NCBI GenBank assembly: GCA_027600665.1
Contig: JADGJL010000449.1
Span: 1 to 20,932 of the forward strand
Reading direction: 5' to 3'
Length of the DNA stretch: 20,932 nucleotides
Origin: Irineochytrium annulatum
Lineage: Eukaryota > Chytridiomycota > Chytridiomycetes > Chytridiales > Chytridiaceae
A program made the position numbers and the translations under genes. Shown here in pieces: positions 9,325 through 19,152 of the stretch. Within the stretch, counting starts at the first letter, position 1, and each line of letters begins with the position of its first letter. The notes under the pieces are model-generated. The model saw nothing but the letters and a program-made list of their open reading frames with translations. It made no database searches and was not told the origin of the DNA.

Positions 9325-12300
9325 ATGGCCCACAACCTGGCGCTGACCATCAAGCCGCGGTCTCTCGCGACCGTCGACGAAGGCTCGGCCGTCGACGCGA
9401 TCCAGGAGGCCGCGGACGCCGCCTCCATCTGCCGAGACATCTCGTTGCTCCATAATGTCATCAACCAGTTGGCCGTCGAGTCGCAGTCCCTCCTCAACAC
9501 CTTCCAGCTCTACCTGCGCGCAAACCAGAGCGCGTCCGCCACCACTGCAACGCCCGTCAGCGCGAGCTCCGTCTCGACCGCCAAGGATTCGGCCATCTCG
9601 ACAACGTCGCCGACCTCCAGGCCGCTCAACACCCTCTCCACCATCTCCTCCTGCACTGGGACCCTCACAGGTTCGCAGAAGCTCCGCGTGGATAACGTCA
9701 CGGCAACATCGGCGCTCGCGCTGTCGGATCCCCCGACACTCCCGGTGCTCCAGGCCACGCTGAGGGAGCAGTGGGATGCCATTAAGTTGCTGTGCTACAC
9801 GCTGGACGGCACCGTGGGGTCCTACCAGTCCGAGATCAGCCCATACGTCTTCGCGATGGGCTCCATCATCGATGCTCTCACTGGACTATCCGCTTCCCCA
9901 ACACAGCAGCAACCACAACAGCAACCGCAGCCGCTGAAGCCGATGGCGGCGGGTGCGAGCGAGTACAACCTCCCCTTCTACAGCCTCAAGCTCCTTTCGG
10001 CCATCAAAAGCGCCGTTGCAGTCGAGGTAGACTTGCTCGAGCGCGTCGTGACGGAGGAGCAGATGAAGGCGGCTACAAGCGTCGTCGACGGCGCGTCCGT
10101 CGCGCTCCAAAACCGGCTCGCCAAGCTGATGCGGAGAAGAGGGGAGGTTGGGGCCAGCGGCGGGCCGGGTGGACTGCTGGGCGTCGACGACGCCGATGCG
10201 TCGCCGAGGAACAGGACGGCTGGCGGTGGGGACGATGACGACGAGTTGGCACGGAGCATGGACGATTTTGAAGGGAGCACGCCGAGTTCGCAGGGTACAG
10301 GCGGCAGCGCGTCTGCGGTGTCGGCGTCGCCTGCGATGCTCGCACTGCCCGGGTCGGCCGCGTCGTTTAGGATAAGGAGCGTGTCAGACGGCGTAAAGCC
10401 GTCGGAGGAGCAGGCGCTCCATCCGCATGATAGGGACCGGTTACTTTCCGTTGCGCCGGAGGGAGACGCTGGCGAGAAACACGACACTGTTGGAGGACCC
10501 ACATTGGCAGCCACCGGAGGTGCAGGCGTCGATGGCGCGGGGATACGATACACCGTCCGCTCGATCGCCAGGCAAATTGTCGTCGTGACCGCGCGCCCGC
10601 CCGCGCCAGGCGCATCTCTACGGGACGCAAGACGGGGGTTCCTAACCCAGGTATCGGGCCAGCCGGCGTCGTTGCCAGCAATTTCGTCCACCGCCAACTC
10701 GCCGACCGCCATGACGTCACCGACATCGGCGGCCGCCGCCGGGGACACCGGCTCGCCCATTCGGCGCTCGCGCTCTCTCACCTCCACCAACCGCGACCGC
10801 GTCTCGTCCATCCGCGCCTCCCGCGCCGATGGCGCCGCGTGGGGCCGGGCAACTCCCTCACCGACGGGCGGCGTCTCGGGGTCTCCTTCTGTTTCCCAGA
10901 ATGCGAACACATTCAATGGCGGTGGCGGCGGGAGCCCGTTCCTTGCCGGCGGTGGAGGGTCGGCGTCCATGCAGCGCCAGACGTCGAGCTCAGCATTCGG
11001 GGTCGTGACCTCCCCACCTCCGATGACACTTCAGGCCCTCGCGGGGACTCTGGACGCGCTGCTGCCGCTTACCGCAGCGAAGGAACAGCAACAGCAACAG
11101 CACCAGCAGGCGCAACCCCAGCAGGCGCGCAAGCCGTTTATGAGCCCCGCGAGCCATCAGCCGTCGCCGACGTCGGACGCGTCGTCGGCCACGACAATCC
11201 GAAAGATTTCGCCCTTGTCCCCGGGGATGCGGAGCGTGAGCGCGACGACTCAGGTGGTGCTGATACCGATCAACGGGATGTTTGAGCTGTGCACGCTCGA
11301 TCTGAAGGGACCCACGTCCTTTGGCAGAAGCAATACGAGGAAGAATATAAACTTTAAGGCGTTCGAAAGCCAGGTTGTGAGCAGGAACCACATGGAGATC
11401 TGGGAGGATGGCGGCAAGGTTGGCTTCTACACGCCCCTTTTGCGCTTACGGGCTGCCACAAATGCTGACGTCAAATTTTTGTAGGTATATATTCGCGATA
11501 TGGGCTCGAACGGCGGCACATATAGGTATGTATATATCGAAGCCTCCGAATTTGCTAACCTAGTACAAATAGGAACGGGTCACGACTAAGCCCCTCAGGG
11601 CAAGCAAGTGCGCCAGTCGAAGTCCAAACTGGTGATTACGTCCAGATCGGGAGGGACTTCCTCGCCCAAACAGAAGACGGCAACATCGTGAAGGTTTCCG
11701 AGGACGAGATCGTAAACGGCCTGGACCCGTCCCTCTCGTTTAACCTTCACTGGAAAAATGAGCTACCGGACGGCGGGGTCACCGTCGTTGACAGTAAGCA
11801 CAATGTCACGTTTTAGGCGCGCTTCAGTCTAATTTTGTGCCACAGAAAAGCACCGGTGCATCAAGTTCCAGATCCTCATCGTGCCCTCCGATGTCCGGTC
11901 CGCTGAACCTCTCTCGCCCATCAGCGTGCCCCAACTCCCCATTACACTTTCAACCGACGCGTCTGCCGCCGCTACACACCCGCCTGCACGCAACGCGACG
12001 CAGGCGCCACCCCCAGCGGCCCTCGGTCACGCCCCGCCCCTGAGCCTAAATCCAGACTCAAGGACAACTACTTTGAGGGCTAAACGACCGGCTAATGAGT
12101 GGGTTAAATATCCTTAAATCGCTCAAACGTGTCGACTAACTGCGGCTTCTGGAGCAGAACGCGTCTTTTGATCGATACCTCCGTTATCCGCCCGCTGCCC
12201 TCCCTCTTTTCCGCTCCACCGGAGACAAGCTCCTACCAAAAAGAGCTGGAGGCTAAACAGCGCGAGATCGAACGGCAACTGGTCGAGCAGCACGAGAAAA

Positions 12301-13237
12301 TGAAGCGGGAAATTTCGCAGCTCTCGCGTCCTGCGGCTGCCGTCGCAGCGACTTCCTCCCCCTCGCTGTTTTTTCCATCTCTTGAATCGTCATCGTTGCC
12401 GTCGGCGGCGTCCACGACGCCAGGGATCGCGTCGCCGGGCTTGCCGAGCGCGGTAGTGGAGGAGGACAAGAGAGAGCGTGCGATGATGAGCAGGCCGCGG
12501 ATGAAGCTGAATGTGAGCTCGGTGGTGCAAGGGGCAAGGATGAGAAAGTTGGGGTTCATGATGCAGGGGTTAGAGTTGGAATTGTTTGATATCAACTTTA
12601 AACAATGGGAGGCGAAGCGGTGCGTATCCTATGCTATTGCGTGTGGTAGAGGCGGGCATTAACATTTTCTGGTGTTTTTCTTTGTAGGATGCTGACGGTC
12701 ACGGACCTTCGCCCGCGGTACTTTTCGACCGCGAACGTTGAGCTTGAGCCGTCTCCGGCGGATCCAAACACCTTCATCGTGACGGGGAAAAGCCCTATGA
12801 CGCAGCTCCCCGTCACGCTGGGCACAATCGTTAAGATGTCCGACATAAAGCTTCAAGTCAACCCGGCCGAGTCGGAGTCCGGGCATTCGCCGAGATCAAA
12901 GAATGCGGGGAGCCTGTACACGCTAAACGGGAGTTTGAAGGTATGCATTAATTTATTAACACCTGGGCAAAAGCACGCAACTCACGGCCTACATATTCAT
13001 CGTCAGGACGCGAAATTCATCGTCATCCAGCGATTTACGAACTCGCGGGAGCAGCGCCTGATTGGGGAGAGCTTTGGCAGGAAGCTGATTCGGAAGTCTG
13101 TCCGGGAAACGCGTTGGTCTTGCGAGATGGACCTTGAGGAGGACGACGAAGCGAGCATCGGCGCCGGCGTGACTGAGTGCGGCCAGCTCCTCATGAGCGC
13201 CATCATCTTCGTGCATGTGCTTTTCAACGCGAATTGA
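9325..13237 (+). CDS. Large FHA-domain protein with hydrophobic C-terminus
   Basis: FHA domains bind phosphothreonine peptides. Seven exons (9325-11418, 11485-11525, 11573-11793, 11846-12098, 12158-12619, 12688-12940, 13007-13237) total 1184 residues. Residues 1-190 are helical. Residues 190-640 are low complexity, with glutamine runs, Ser/Thr/Pro stretches and acidic patches. The FHA domain spans about 650-770. Its phosphate-binding residues are present: G667-R668-S669, S686-R-N-H689 and the SNGGTYRNG loop. The second exon, only 41 nt, encodes VYIRDMGSNGGTYR inside this domain. A coiled coil follows (KELEAKQREIERQLVEQHEK), then a region of about 210 residues with no family I recognise. The last 20 residues include the hydrophobic stretch LLMSAIIFVHVLF. 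FHA, coiled coil and a possible C-terminal anchor recall the STRIPAK/Far9-Far10/SLMAP group, but that assignment is only an inference. The intron at 12099-12157 uses a GTGGGT donor; using the next GT would break the coiled-coil frame. Confidence 0.8.
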
Positions 13238-13629
13238 TTACCTTTACATATTTTTAGCTCTCAAGTCGTTTCCTTCGCGTTTCTTATCATGATATTTATG
13301 CCACCTATGAATCATATGCGTAGGCTGGTCGTGCTTTCGTGTTTTGCTTAGTCAAAAATACGAGGCCACCGGTTTATTTTGGTGTCAGACGTTTTTTCAT
13401 AGTATCCCATTCTGTGTTATGAAGCCTTGCTAATAAAGATGGAACCTGGATAACCAAAGTCAGATTGAGAAGTCGGATGTGCATTGGAAATAGCTGAGGC
13501 GGCGTGTAACGAATAAATGCAAAGGGTGTGCTTTAACGCGTGTAGTCACAAGTGTCAAGGCAGGAAAAAAAAGGAGCAAATGGGACACATCCATAGAGTA
13601 TAAATTAAAACTAAGGGACGCTGCTGAAG
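13238..13629. other. Convergent 3' regions of the FHA and RING genes
   Basis: About 390 AT-rich bases lie between two convergent stop codons. A plus-strand AATAAA at 13432-13437 is a likely poly(A) signal for the FHA gene. The reverse complement of AATAAA at 13373-13378 could serve the RING gene. The transcripts probably overlap here. No coding potential is seen. Confidence 0.5.
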
Positions 13630-14706
13630 CTACATCCGTCTGACGACCATCGTTACCGCCGAACGACAAAATGGGCAAGACTCAAACGCCCTGTGCTGCT
13701 GCCGCCCTCCACTCAACTCCCCACCGTCCGGCGCCAGCGCCGTGATAGCGCACAGGTAACATATCTCCGAATGCCCGCAGGGTATCAAAACCGCCTCCCT
13801 CCGCGCCGCGAAGCATATCCGGCACTCATCCGCCGCCCCCTCGGTCGTCATCGAGGACGAAGACGACGATGCACTGCATTCGACGCTCACTTCATCCACG
13901 TCAGCGGGCGGCCGCACCCCGACCCCGCGCTGGCTCCCGCGAGCTTCATACGCCACTGTCGATGCAGGGTTTGGGTGCGGATGAAGTCTTCCGCCGCCAA
14001 TCGTCCTCCGGCTCGTACAGTCTCTCCTTGTGCGCCGACGCCGCCTCCGCCTTCTCCCGCGCTCCTCGTCCGCAACCGCGACGCCGCTGAATTTCTCATC
14101 GCTGGCATTTGGCGGCGACTGCATCGAGCGCCTGTTCGTGGTGGAAGCCTTGTTCACCCGTTCGATAATAGCCTCCAGGCTCAGGTCGGCGCACTCAATT
14201 CTGATCTGCTGCACGGCGTAAAGAACACGCTGTGGACAGTGGCCGAGCTGGATGGCCTTCCGGGCAAGTACCTCGGTTGTTTCCTGAGTGGAGGTTTACG
14301 TTTAGCCCCATCGCATGGACAAGCGATAGCACACAGGAGCTCACCGATGTGGCCACAATGGTTTCCAGGAATTGCATGTACTCCCTTTCCTCCCTCGCGC
14401 CTTCCTCCACCGTCCTGGCCGACCGTGGGACCATTCGCGGCAGGGAGCGCTGGCCGGCTGGCGAGACTGGCGAGGACGGCGCGGCGGCGGCCGACGACGG
14501 TGATGTCGAGGTGGCCGGGCCACGGCCAAAGGATGACGAGGACCGCTTCATCCTCAAGAATCGCCGCTTCCGCCGGTACGGTCCGTCCTCGGCGTCCGTC
14601 TCCTCATCGCTGCTGAATATTGGCGACCTTGAGCCTGAGGGTTCACCGTTAGCATCGCCGACAGAGTGCTGCCTGCGGACTCACGTATCCAGGATATCAT
14701 CGTCAT
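13630..14706 (-). CDS. C-terminal RING-finger protein, probable E3 ubiquitin ligase
   Basis: Three exons are proposed: 14706-14685 (22 nt), 14634-14345 and 14283-13630, giving 321 residues. The 50-nt first intron has a GTGAGT donor and a GCTAAC branch site. The C-terminal C3HC4 RING at about 258-310 has CRICFAARREAVLIPCGH followed by CYLC and CPFC. The spacing between the fourth and final cysteine pairs is long (24 residues) and includes a Gly/Gln-rich loop. The PCGH form resembles the RING of MUL1, Neuralized and inhibitor-of-apoptosis-type ligases. Upstream are an acidic segment (SSDEETDAEDG), a basic cluster, a helical segment around the exon 2-3 junction (LARKAIQLGHCPQRVLYAVQ) and a run of eight arginines near residues 180-187. 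The helix could act as a UBA-like fold, but I cannot show this. The substrate is unknown. The start in the tiny first exon is the only ATG that keeps the frame with canonical splice sites. Confidence 0.75.
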
Positions 14707-15042
14707 GCCAGAGGGGAGGGGATGTGGGTGGTCGACGGAGGAGATGAGACCTTTGATGAACAAGCAAGCGCAAAGCCTCCGGACAAGGGAATCCGGCAGT
14801 GAAACAATTTACAACCGGAAAGCTCCGCTTCCTGCGACAGAGTGGCGGGGATCAAGGAGGATCTTGGTAAGCATGTGTTTTAGGCCTGTTCGGAATAACA
14901 TTACGGATGAATTGCTTGATGACGTGTATTCAGGACTTAATGTTCATACGTCTAGTGTGTGCCGGAGTGAAGGTGAAAAACGTTGTGACAAAGAACTAAA
15001 AGAAATGCCAATAATGATAATGGCAGGTGAAGATGCTCTGAA
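14707..15042. other. Intergenic region between CCP 3' end and RING 5' end
   Basis: About 336 bases separate two minus-strand genes, so the RING promoter and the peroxidase 3' untranslated region should lie here. A plus-strand open frame crosses it (14666-15118), but it overlaps exons of both neighbours in antisense and shows no domain, so I do not call it a gene. Confidence 0.45.
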
Positions 15043-16206
15043 TTACAACCGCGCTTGGGGCACGCCGAGGTGGAGAAGCTTAGAGAACGCGCTCGCAAAA
15101 TCTATTGGCAGCCGTTAACTCAACTTCCTCATGCCTCGCCATAATTGCAAGCACATACCTTTGTAAAACACGTCCTTGTTCTCGGCGTACTCGTAGACAA
15201 TGGGCTTGAACTTGTCATCCCTAGTTCACGAAGGTTAACTCACTTTACAGAATTCGTTGAGGTGGATTACCAGATAAGAGCCATGTCAGTCGGAAGCATC
15301 ATAAGCTCGTCGTCCGGGTCCGCGTACTGCTCCGGCCCGTCCCAAACCTTCTTCTTCCACTGGACCTGGGTCAGGAGCTTGAAGTATTGGTTTGAAAACC
15401 GATTCGGAGTGTTCGTCCAGGCTAATGTCAACGGCACATCAGCACCGCTTCCAGTCAAAGAAAACTCAGTAGTCAACTCTTACGTCCAGTGTACCCTGAG
15501 CGATCGGTGTGGCACCGGCCAAGCGTATGTGCGCCGGAAAGGGCGACGATATCGCGGTCGTTGAAGCCCATGCGGTAAAAGACGTCGCGGATGTGCTTGG
15601 CGCCCTGGGAAGCGTCCGGCAGGCGACCGTTCGGGGGAACATCCTTTGCGGTGATCTTCTTCTCGTCTTTGTCAGCGCGCCCTTTACGTGATCAAGCGAA
15701 GACGACATTAGACGCAAGGCTTAATCAAAGCGATTGGAAAAGCCGTACCAGGCCTCCACGGGGTCGTCGGGCCGCCCATGGCCTCGATGGCGGTCACACC
15801 CGCAAGGGTCCACAAGTCTGCGTACGTAATCCATGGGTGCTTCTTCTTAATGGGCTCCAAGAACGCCCTGTTCGAGCGGCGTTAGCAACGGAAAGGCATC
15901 CAAACATGATGACGTGCAACCGACATACCGCGCCTGATCGAGGCCGTTGTTGGCGCCGTCGCTGGACTCGGGCTTAAACCTCATCGTGGCGCCGTTCGAG
16001 CCGCCGCTGCCGTCATGCTTGCTGTACGTGCCGCTGGCTGCATCGAAAGGTTGTCAGTGACTTGTCAGCGACTAAGAAAGCGCAAACAACCCACCATGCC
16101 ACGCCAGGCGCACCAGGACGGGTCCGAGGGAGCCGTCGTCCCACTTGGGCTGGGCGAGAATGCTCTTGATATCGGCCTTAACCGCGTTGTAGTCGTTCGC
16201 GGGCAT
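15043..16206 (-). CDS. CCP1: Cytochrome c peroxidase (class I heme peroxidase)
   Basis: The enzyme reduces hydrogen peroxide using ferrocytochrome c. Seven exons (16206-16095, 16037-15929, 15867-15749, 15681-15484, 15421-15271, 15220-15159, 15101-15043; introns 50-67 nt) give 269 residues. Distal heme-pocket residues R33, W36 and H37 are in LVRLAWHASGTY. The proximal heme ligand H165 is in [12 protein letters not shown]. The radical-site tryptophan W181 lies 16 residues later (GYTGPWTN), and D225 in LPTDMALI completes the proximal triad; these spacings match yeast Ccp1. The block [19 protein letters not shown] and [20 protein letters not shown] are typical of fungal members. The protein starts almost directly at the mature domain. 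An in-frame ATG at 16305 would add 33 residues, but these have no arginines and do not look like a mitochondrial presequence. It could be cytosolic, or an unrecognised 5' exon may encode the presequence. An ascorbate-peroxidase-like activity cannot be ruled out. Confidence 0.95.
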
Positions 16207-16438
16207 GGTGATGTGGGATGGGTGATGGGAAAGTGAATGAGATTCGGATGCTGTTTTGAAAGTCAACAATCCCTGCTCTCCGAAATCGGCCGATGTTTGC
16301 GTCATGTCTCCATCATACGGTTAGCACGTGATTTATTATTTATCGTTGCTTCTCTCTCCGTTGCAATTAAGATATATTATTTGTGCAGAATGTGTAAAGA
16401 ACCCATCAAATAACTGCCTTGACGTTCCAGAAAACCCG

Positions 16439-17217
16439 TCAATAGCTGCCCTGGAACTTCCGCAAGTTCGACATTTGATCCAGCAGGTCCTGTATTCTCC
16501 CATCGTCGACCTGGGAGAACTTCTTGTTCAAACTGCACAGGCGTAAGTTCTCGTGGGCAGTAAAATAAGCAAACCTGGGTATCATTGCCCGGGCCTCCTC
16601 GGGCGAGTCGCAACATAGATTCGCCAATTGCGCCATTTCGTATTGATGGAAATTTTGGTCTTCCGGGAAGAGCCTAACGCGCGTGCGATAGTTAAATTAC
16701 GATTCATAACAGAAGAAATATAACGAAGAGCCAGAACATGACAAAAACAAGCCAGCAGAACTCACTGGCGAATCTCCTTGATAGTCTGCTTGTCGTTAAA
16801 TCGGCTGAACTTCTCGCAATAGTCCATCGTCTTCTGCAAGATGCTGAGCGAAAAGGCGCGTGTGATTAACGGCAATGCAAACAAAAAACACAGATGCAGC
16901 AGCTCGCAAACTTACTCGGACGTTCTTTCCCGGCCCTCCTTCCTGCTCCGCTCCTTGGCAACCTCCAACAGCACTCTAACCTCGGATATCAGCAGACACT
17001 GGACATCCTGGAACTCTGCGTTCCCATTTTATTCAATATTGTGATAATCTTGCGGAGAAGATGAATCTTGGGAGTTTACGGCAACTACGAGAACGGAGCT
17101 GACGGACGTGGCTGGGCTACAGGGGGGGAGCAACGGCGACAGTCGGGCCTCACCTTCGCCCAGCCGCCCTTCAGCAGCATCCTCCTCTTCATGGATGATT
17201 TTCCGCCTCGTAGCCAT
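16439..17217 (-). CDS. RPB4: DNA-directed RNA polymerase II subunit Rpb4
   Basis: Rpb4 pairs with Rpb7 in the stalk of RNA polymerase II and acts in initiation and mRNA decay. Five exons (17217-17154, 17015-16916, 16843-16766, 16673-16575, 16532-16439) give 144 residues, close to human POLR2D (142) and much shorter than yeast Rpb4 (221), so the long yeast insertion is absent. Family matches are VQCLLISEVRVLLE near the start, the segment DYCEKFSRFNDKQTIKEIRQ, the conserved YEMAQLANLCCDSPEEARAM followed by IPSL at a splice junction, and a C-terminal helix ending KFQGSY. The last intron, 16533-16574, is only 42 nt; the first, 138 nt, is the longest. The gene is divergent from the histone deacetylase gene with 199 bp between starts. 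Confidence 0.93.
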
Positions 17218-17416
17218 CCCGATTACGAGCTCGGGGCCGTACTCGCTGCGAGGCTCTGGATCTGGGCGATAGAACCGTCTTTTTCGGAATCACCAACTTT
17301 TGCACAAGCATTCGATATCGCTATTCCTACGCGGCGAGGCCAGTGGAAATCCAGTCGCAATATAGCGACCTAGGGGCCTCATTTACGTTCTGCTTTGTCC
17401 TAAGACCCCTGGCGAG
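17218..17416. promoter_or_regulatory. Bidirectional promoter between RPB4 and HDAC genes
   Basis: Only 199 bases separate the start codons of two divergent genes, so both promoters and 5' untranslated regions must share this segment. No TATA box is obvious, which is usual for housekeeping genes. Co-expression of a polymerase subunit and a chromatin enzyme is possible but is only an inference. Confidence 0.5.
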
Positions 17417-19050
17417 ATGCCCGAAATCACGACCAACCTTGCTCATTCGAAGGACAAGGTCTGCTACTTCTACAATGGTAAGCTTGCGCTATGGACGAGC
17501 TGGAAACTCTACAGGACGTATCATTTCGCGTCGTGGAAGTTTCCGAAGCAAGCCGTTGTAGCTGCGCGATGCGATGATGTCTATCATACCCCTCACTGAT
17601 TTGCCTAACGACGAATTCGCAATTTCCGCCTGCCATTAGAAACGTCGGCGAAGTTTCACTACGGCGAGGGCCATCCGATGAAGCCGGCTCGGCTGGCGTT
17701 GGCGCACAATCTTATCATTGGATATGGGCTGCACAAGAAGATGGAGACCTACACGCCACGACGGTCTACGGAGGAGGAGATGACGGAGTTTCACTCGGAA
17801 GATTATATCGAATTCTTAAAAAGGTGGCGCCTGTTTGAATGTCGACGCTGAGATTAAAAAGGCTTACGGAATGTTTGCGTTAGAGTAACACCGGATAACG
17901 TCAATTCCTTCGCCAAATTCCTCTCTCGATTTAACGTCGGTGTTGAGGACTGCCCTGTATTTGAGGGGTTGTTTGACTTCTGCCGGTTGTCGAGTGGGGC
18001 GTCCATAGAAGGCGCGCGGAAGCTTTGTTGCGGCGCCGACATAGCAATTAATTGGGCGGGTGGGCTGCATCACGCAAAGAAGTTCGAGGCGTCTGGATTT
18101 TGCTACGTGAATGACATCGTGTTGGGAATCCTGCAGTTGCTTAGGTAGGGAATATTTGTGTCACAAGAAGCTGAAGGGCTATCAGGATTTATCCTAGGGT
18201 GTTATACATCGACATCGATGTTCACCATGGAGACGGCGTGCAGGAAGCCTTTTATCAATCGGACCGTGTCATGACCGTCTCTTTTCATCGATACGACGGA
18301 AGCTTTTTCCCCGGTACCGGATCGCTTGAGGAGATTGGTTTTCGGGCGGGAAAGAACTACGCTTTGAACATCCCGCTGCAGGAATACATCAACGACGAGA
18401 CCTATGCATACATCTTTGAAAAGGTCATGACAAATGTTATGGAAACGTTCCGGCCTGGCGCGGTCGTTCTTCAATGCGGAGCGGACAGTCTGGCGGGCGA
18501 TCGGCTTGGAAGCTTCAACCTCTCGATCAAAGGCCACGGTGCATGCGTAAAGTTCATGAAGCAGTTTAAGGTACCGATGATGGTGCTCGGTGGAGGCGGC
18601 TACACGATCCGGAACGTCGCCCGAGCGTGGACGTACGAGACGGCCGTCTGCTGCGACGCGGACCTTCCTGACGAGCTGCCCCCGAACGAGTACTACCAGC
18701 ACTTCGGCCCTGACTTCAGCCTCCACCCCAACATCGTCGACCCGAACGCCGAGAACGCCAACACGCGCAGCTATCTCGACCAAATCCGCATTCAGATCGC
18801 CGAGTACCTCCGGCACGTGAACGGTGCGCCCAGCGTCCAGATGCAGGAGATACCGCCCGACGTTCAGGGGTTCCTTGAGAGCGGGAATTGGGAGGTGGAC
18901 GAGACGGAGGACAGGCACCCGGATTCGAGGATGGAGGACGTGTCGGGCGGTGGGGATGGGCTCCGGCGGCGGCGGGAGAAGGAGATTCAGGAGGAGGATC
19001 CTCGGGAGTACTATGACGGCAGCAAAGACAACGATGAGACTGAAAACTGA
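17417..19050 (+). CDS. HOS2: Class I histone deacetylase, HDAC3/Hos2 type
   Basis: Zinc-dependent removal of acetyl groups from histone lysines. Four exons (17417-17477, 17640-17823, 17884-18144, 18186-19050) give 456 residues. Catalytic features are all present: H144-H145 in [16 protein letters not shown], zinc ligands D180 and H182 in DIDVHHGDG and D269 in [12 protein letters not shown], and the transition-state tyrosine Y308 in [12 protein letters not shown]. Similarity is closest to HDAC3/Hos2 rather than Rpd3: [27 protein letters not shown], the string FGPDFSLHP and the C-terminal [10 protein letters not shown] all follow the HDAC3 pattern. The last intron (18145-18185) is 41 nt; the acceptor was chosen because it restores [11 protein letters not shown], whereas the next AG would delete four conserved residues. 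One oddity is the pocket-rim motif: most class I enzymes have GDDCPVF, here it reads GVEDCPVF, with one extra residue and a single Asp. The acidic, arginine-containing tail is longer than usual. Confidence 0.95.
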
Positions 19051-19090
19051 CTTGTTGATGCGCTTAATGCCTTAGTCCGTGTATTAGCAT

Positions 19091-19096
19091 AATAAA
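19091..19096 (+). terminator. Poly(A) signal of the HDAC gene
   Basis: AATAAA lies 40 bases after the deacetylase stop codon and 56 bases before the start codon of the sorting nexin. It is the only such signal in the 102-bp gap, so the end of one transcript and the start of the next are very close or overlap. Confidence 0.55.
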
Positions 19097-19152
19097 GAAC
19101 TAATGTGTACTTAACTTGAAAAGACGCGGTGGAGCGGCGTGGTGCAGAAATC

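Noticed and set aside
9978..10970. 330-codon minus-strand open frame opposite the FHA gene
   Set aside because: Low-complexity Pro/Ser/Ala shadow of the plus-strand coding sequence; no motif and no splice partners.
13693..14616. 307-codon plus-strand open frame opposite the RING gene
   Set aside because: Pro/Arg-rich shadow; the minus strand has a clear RING domain and phase-consistent exons.
14666..15118. 150-codon plus-strand open frame between RING and CCP genes
   Set aside because: Overlaps the first RING exon and the last CCP exon in antisense, starts with a non-ATG codon and shows no recognisable feature.
18145..18197. Longer 53-nt version of the HDAC third intron
   Set aside because: It keeps the frame but deletes IYPR before VLYIDID, a conserved part of the fold; the acceptor 12 bases earlier restores it.
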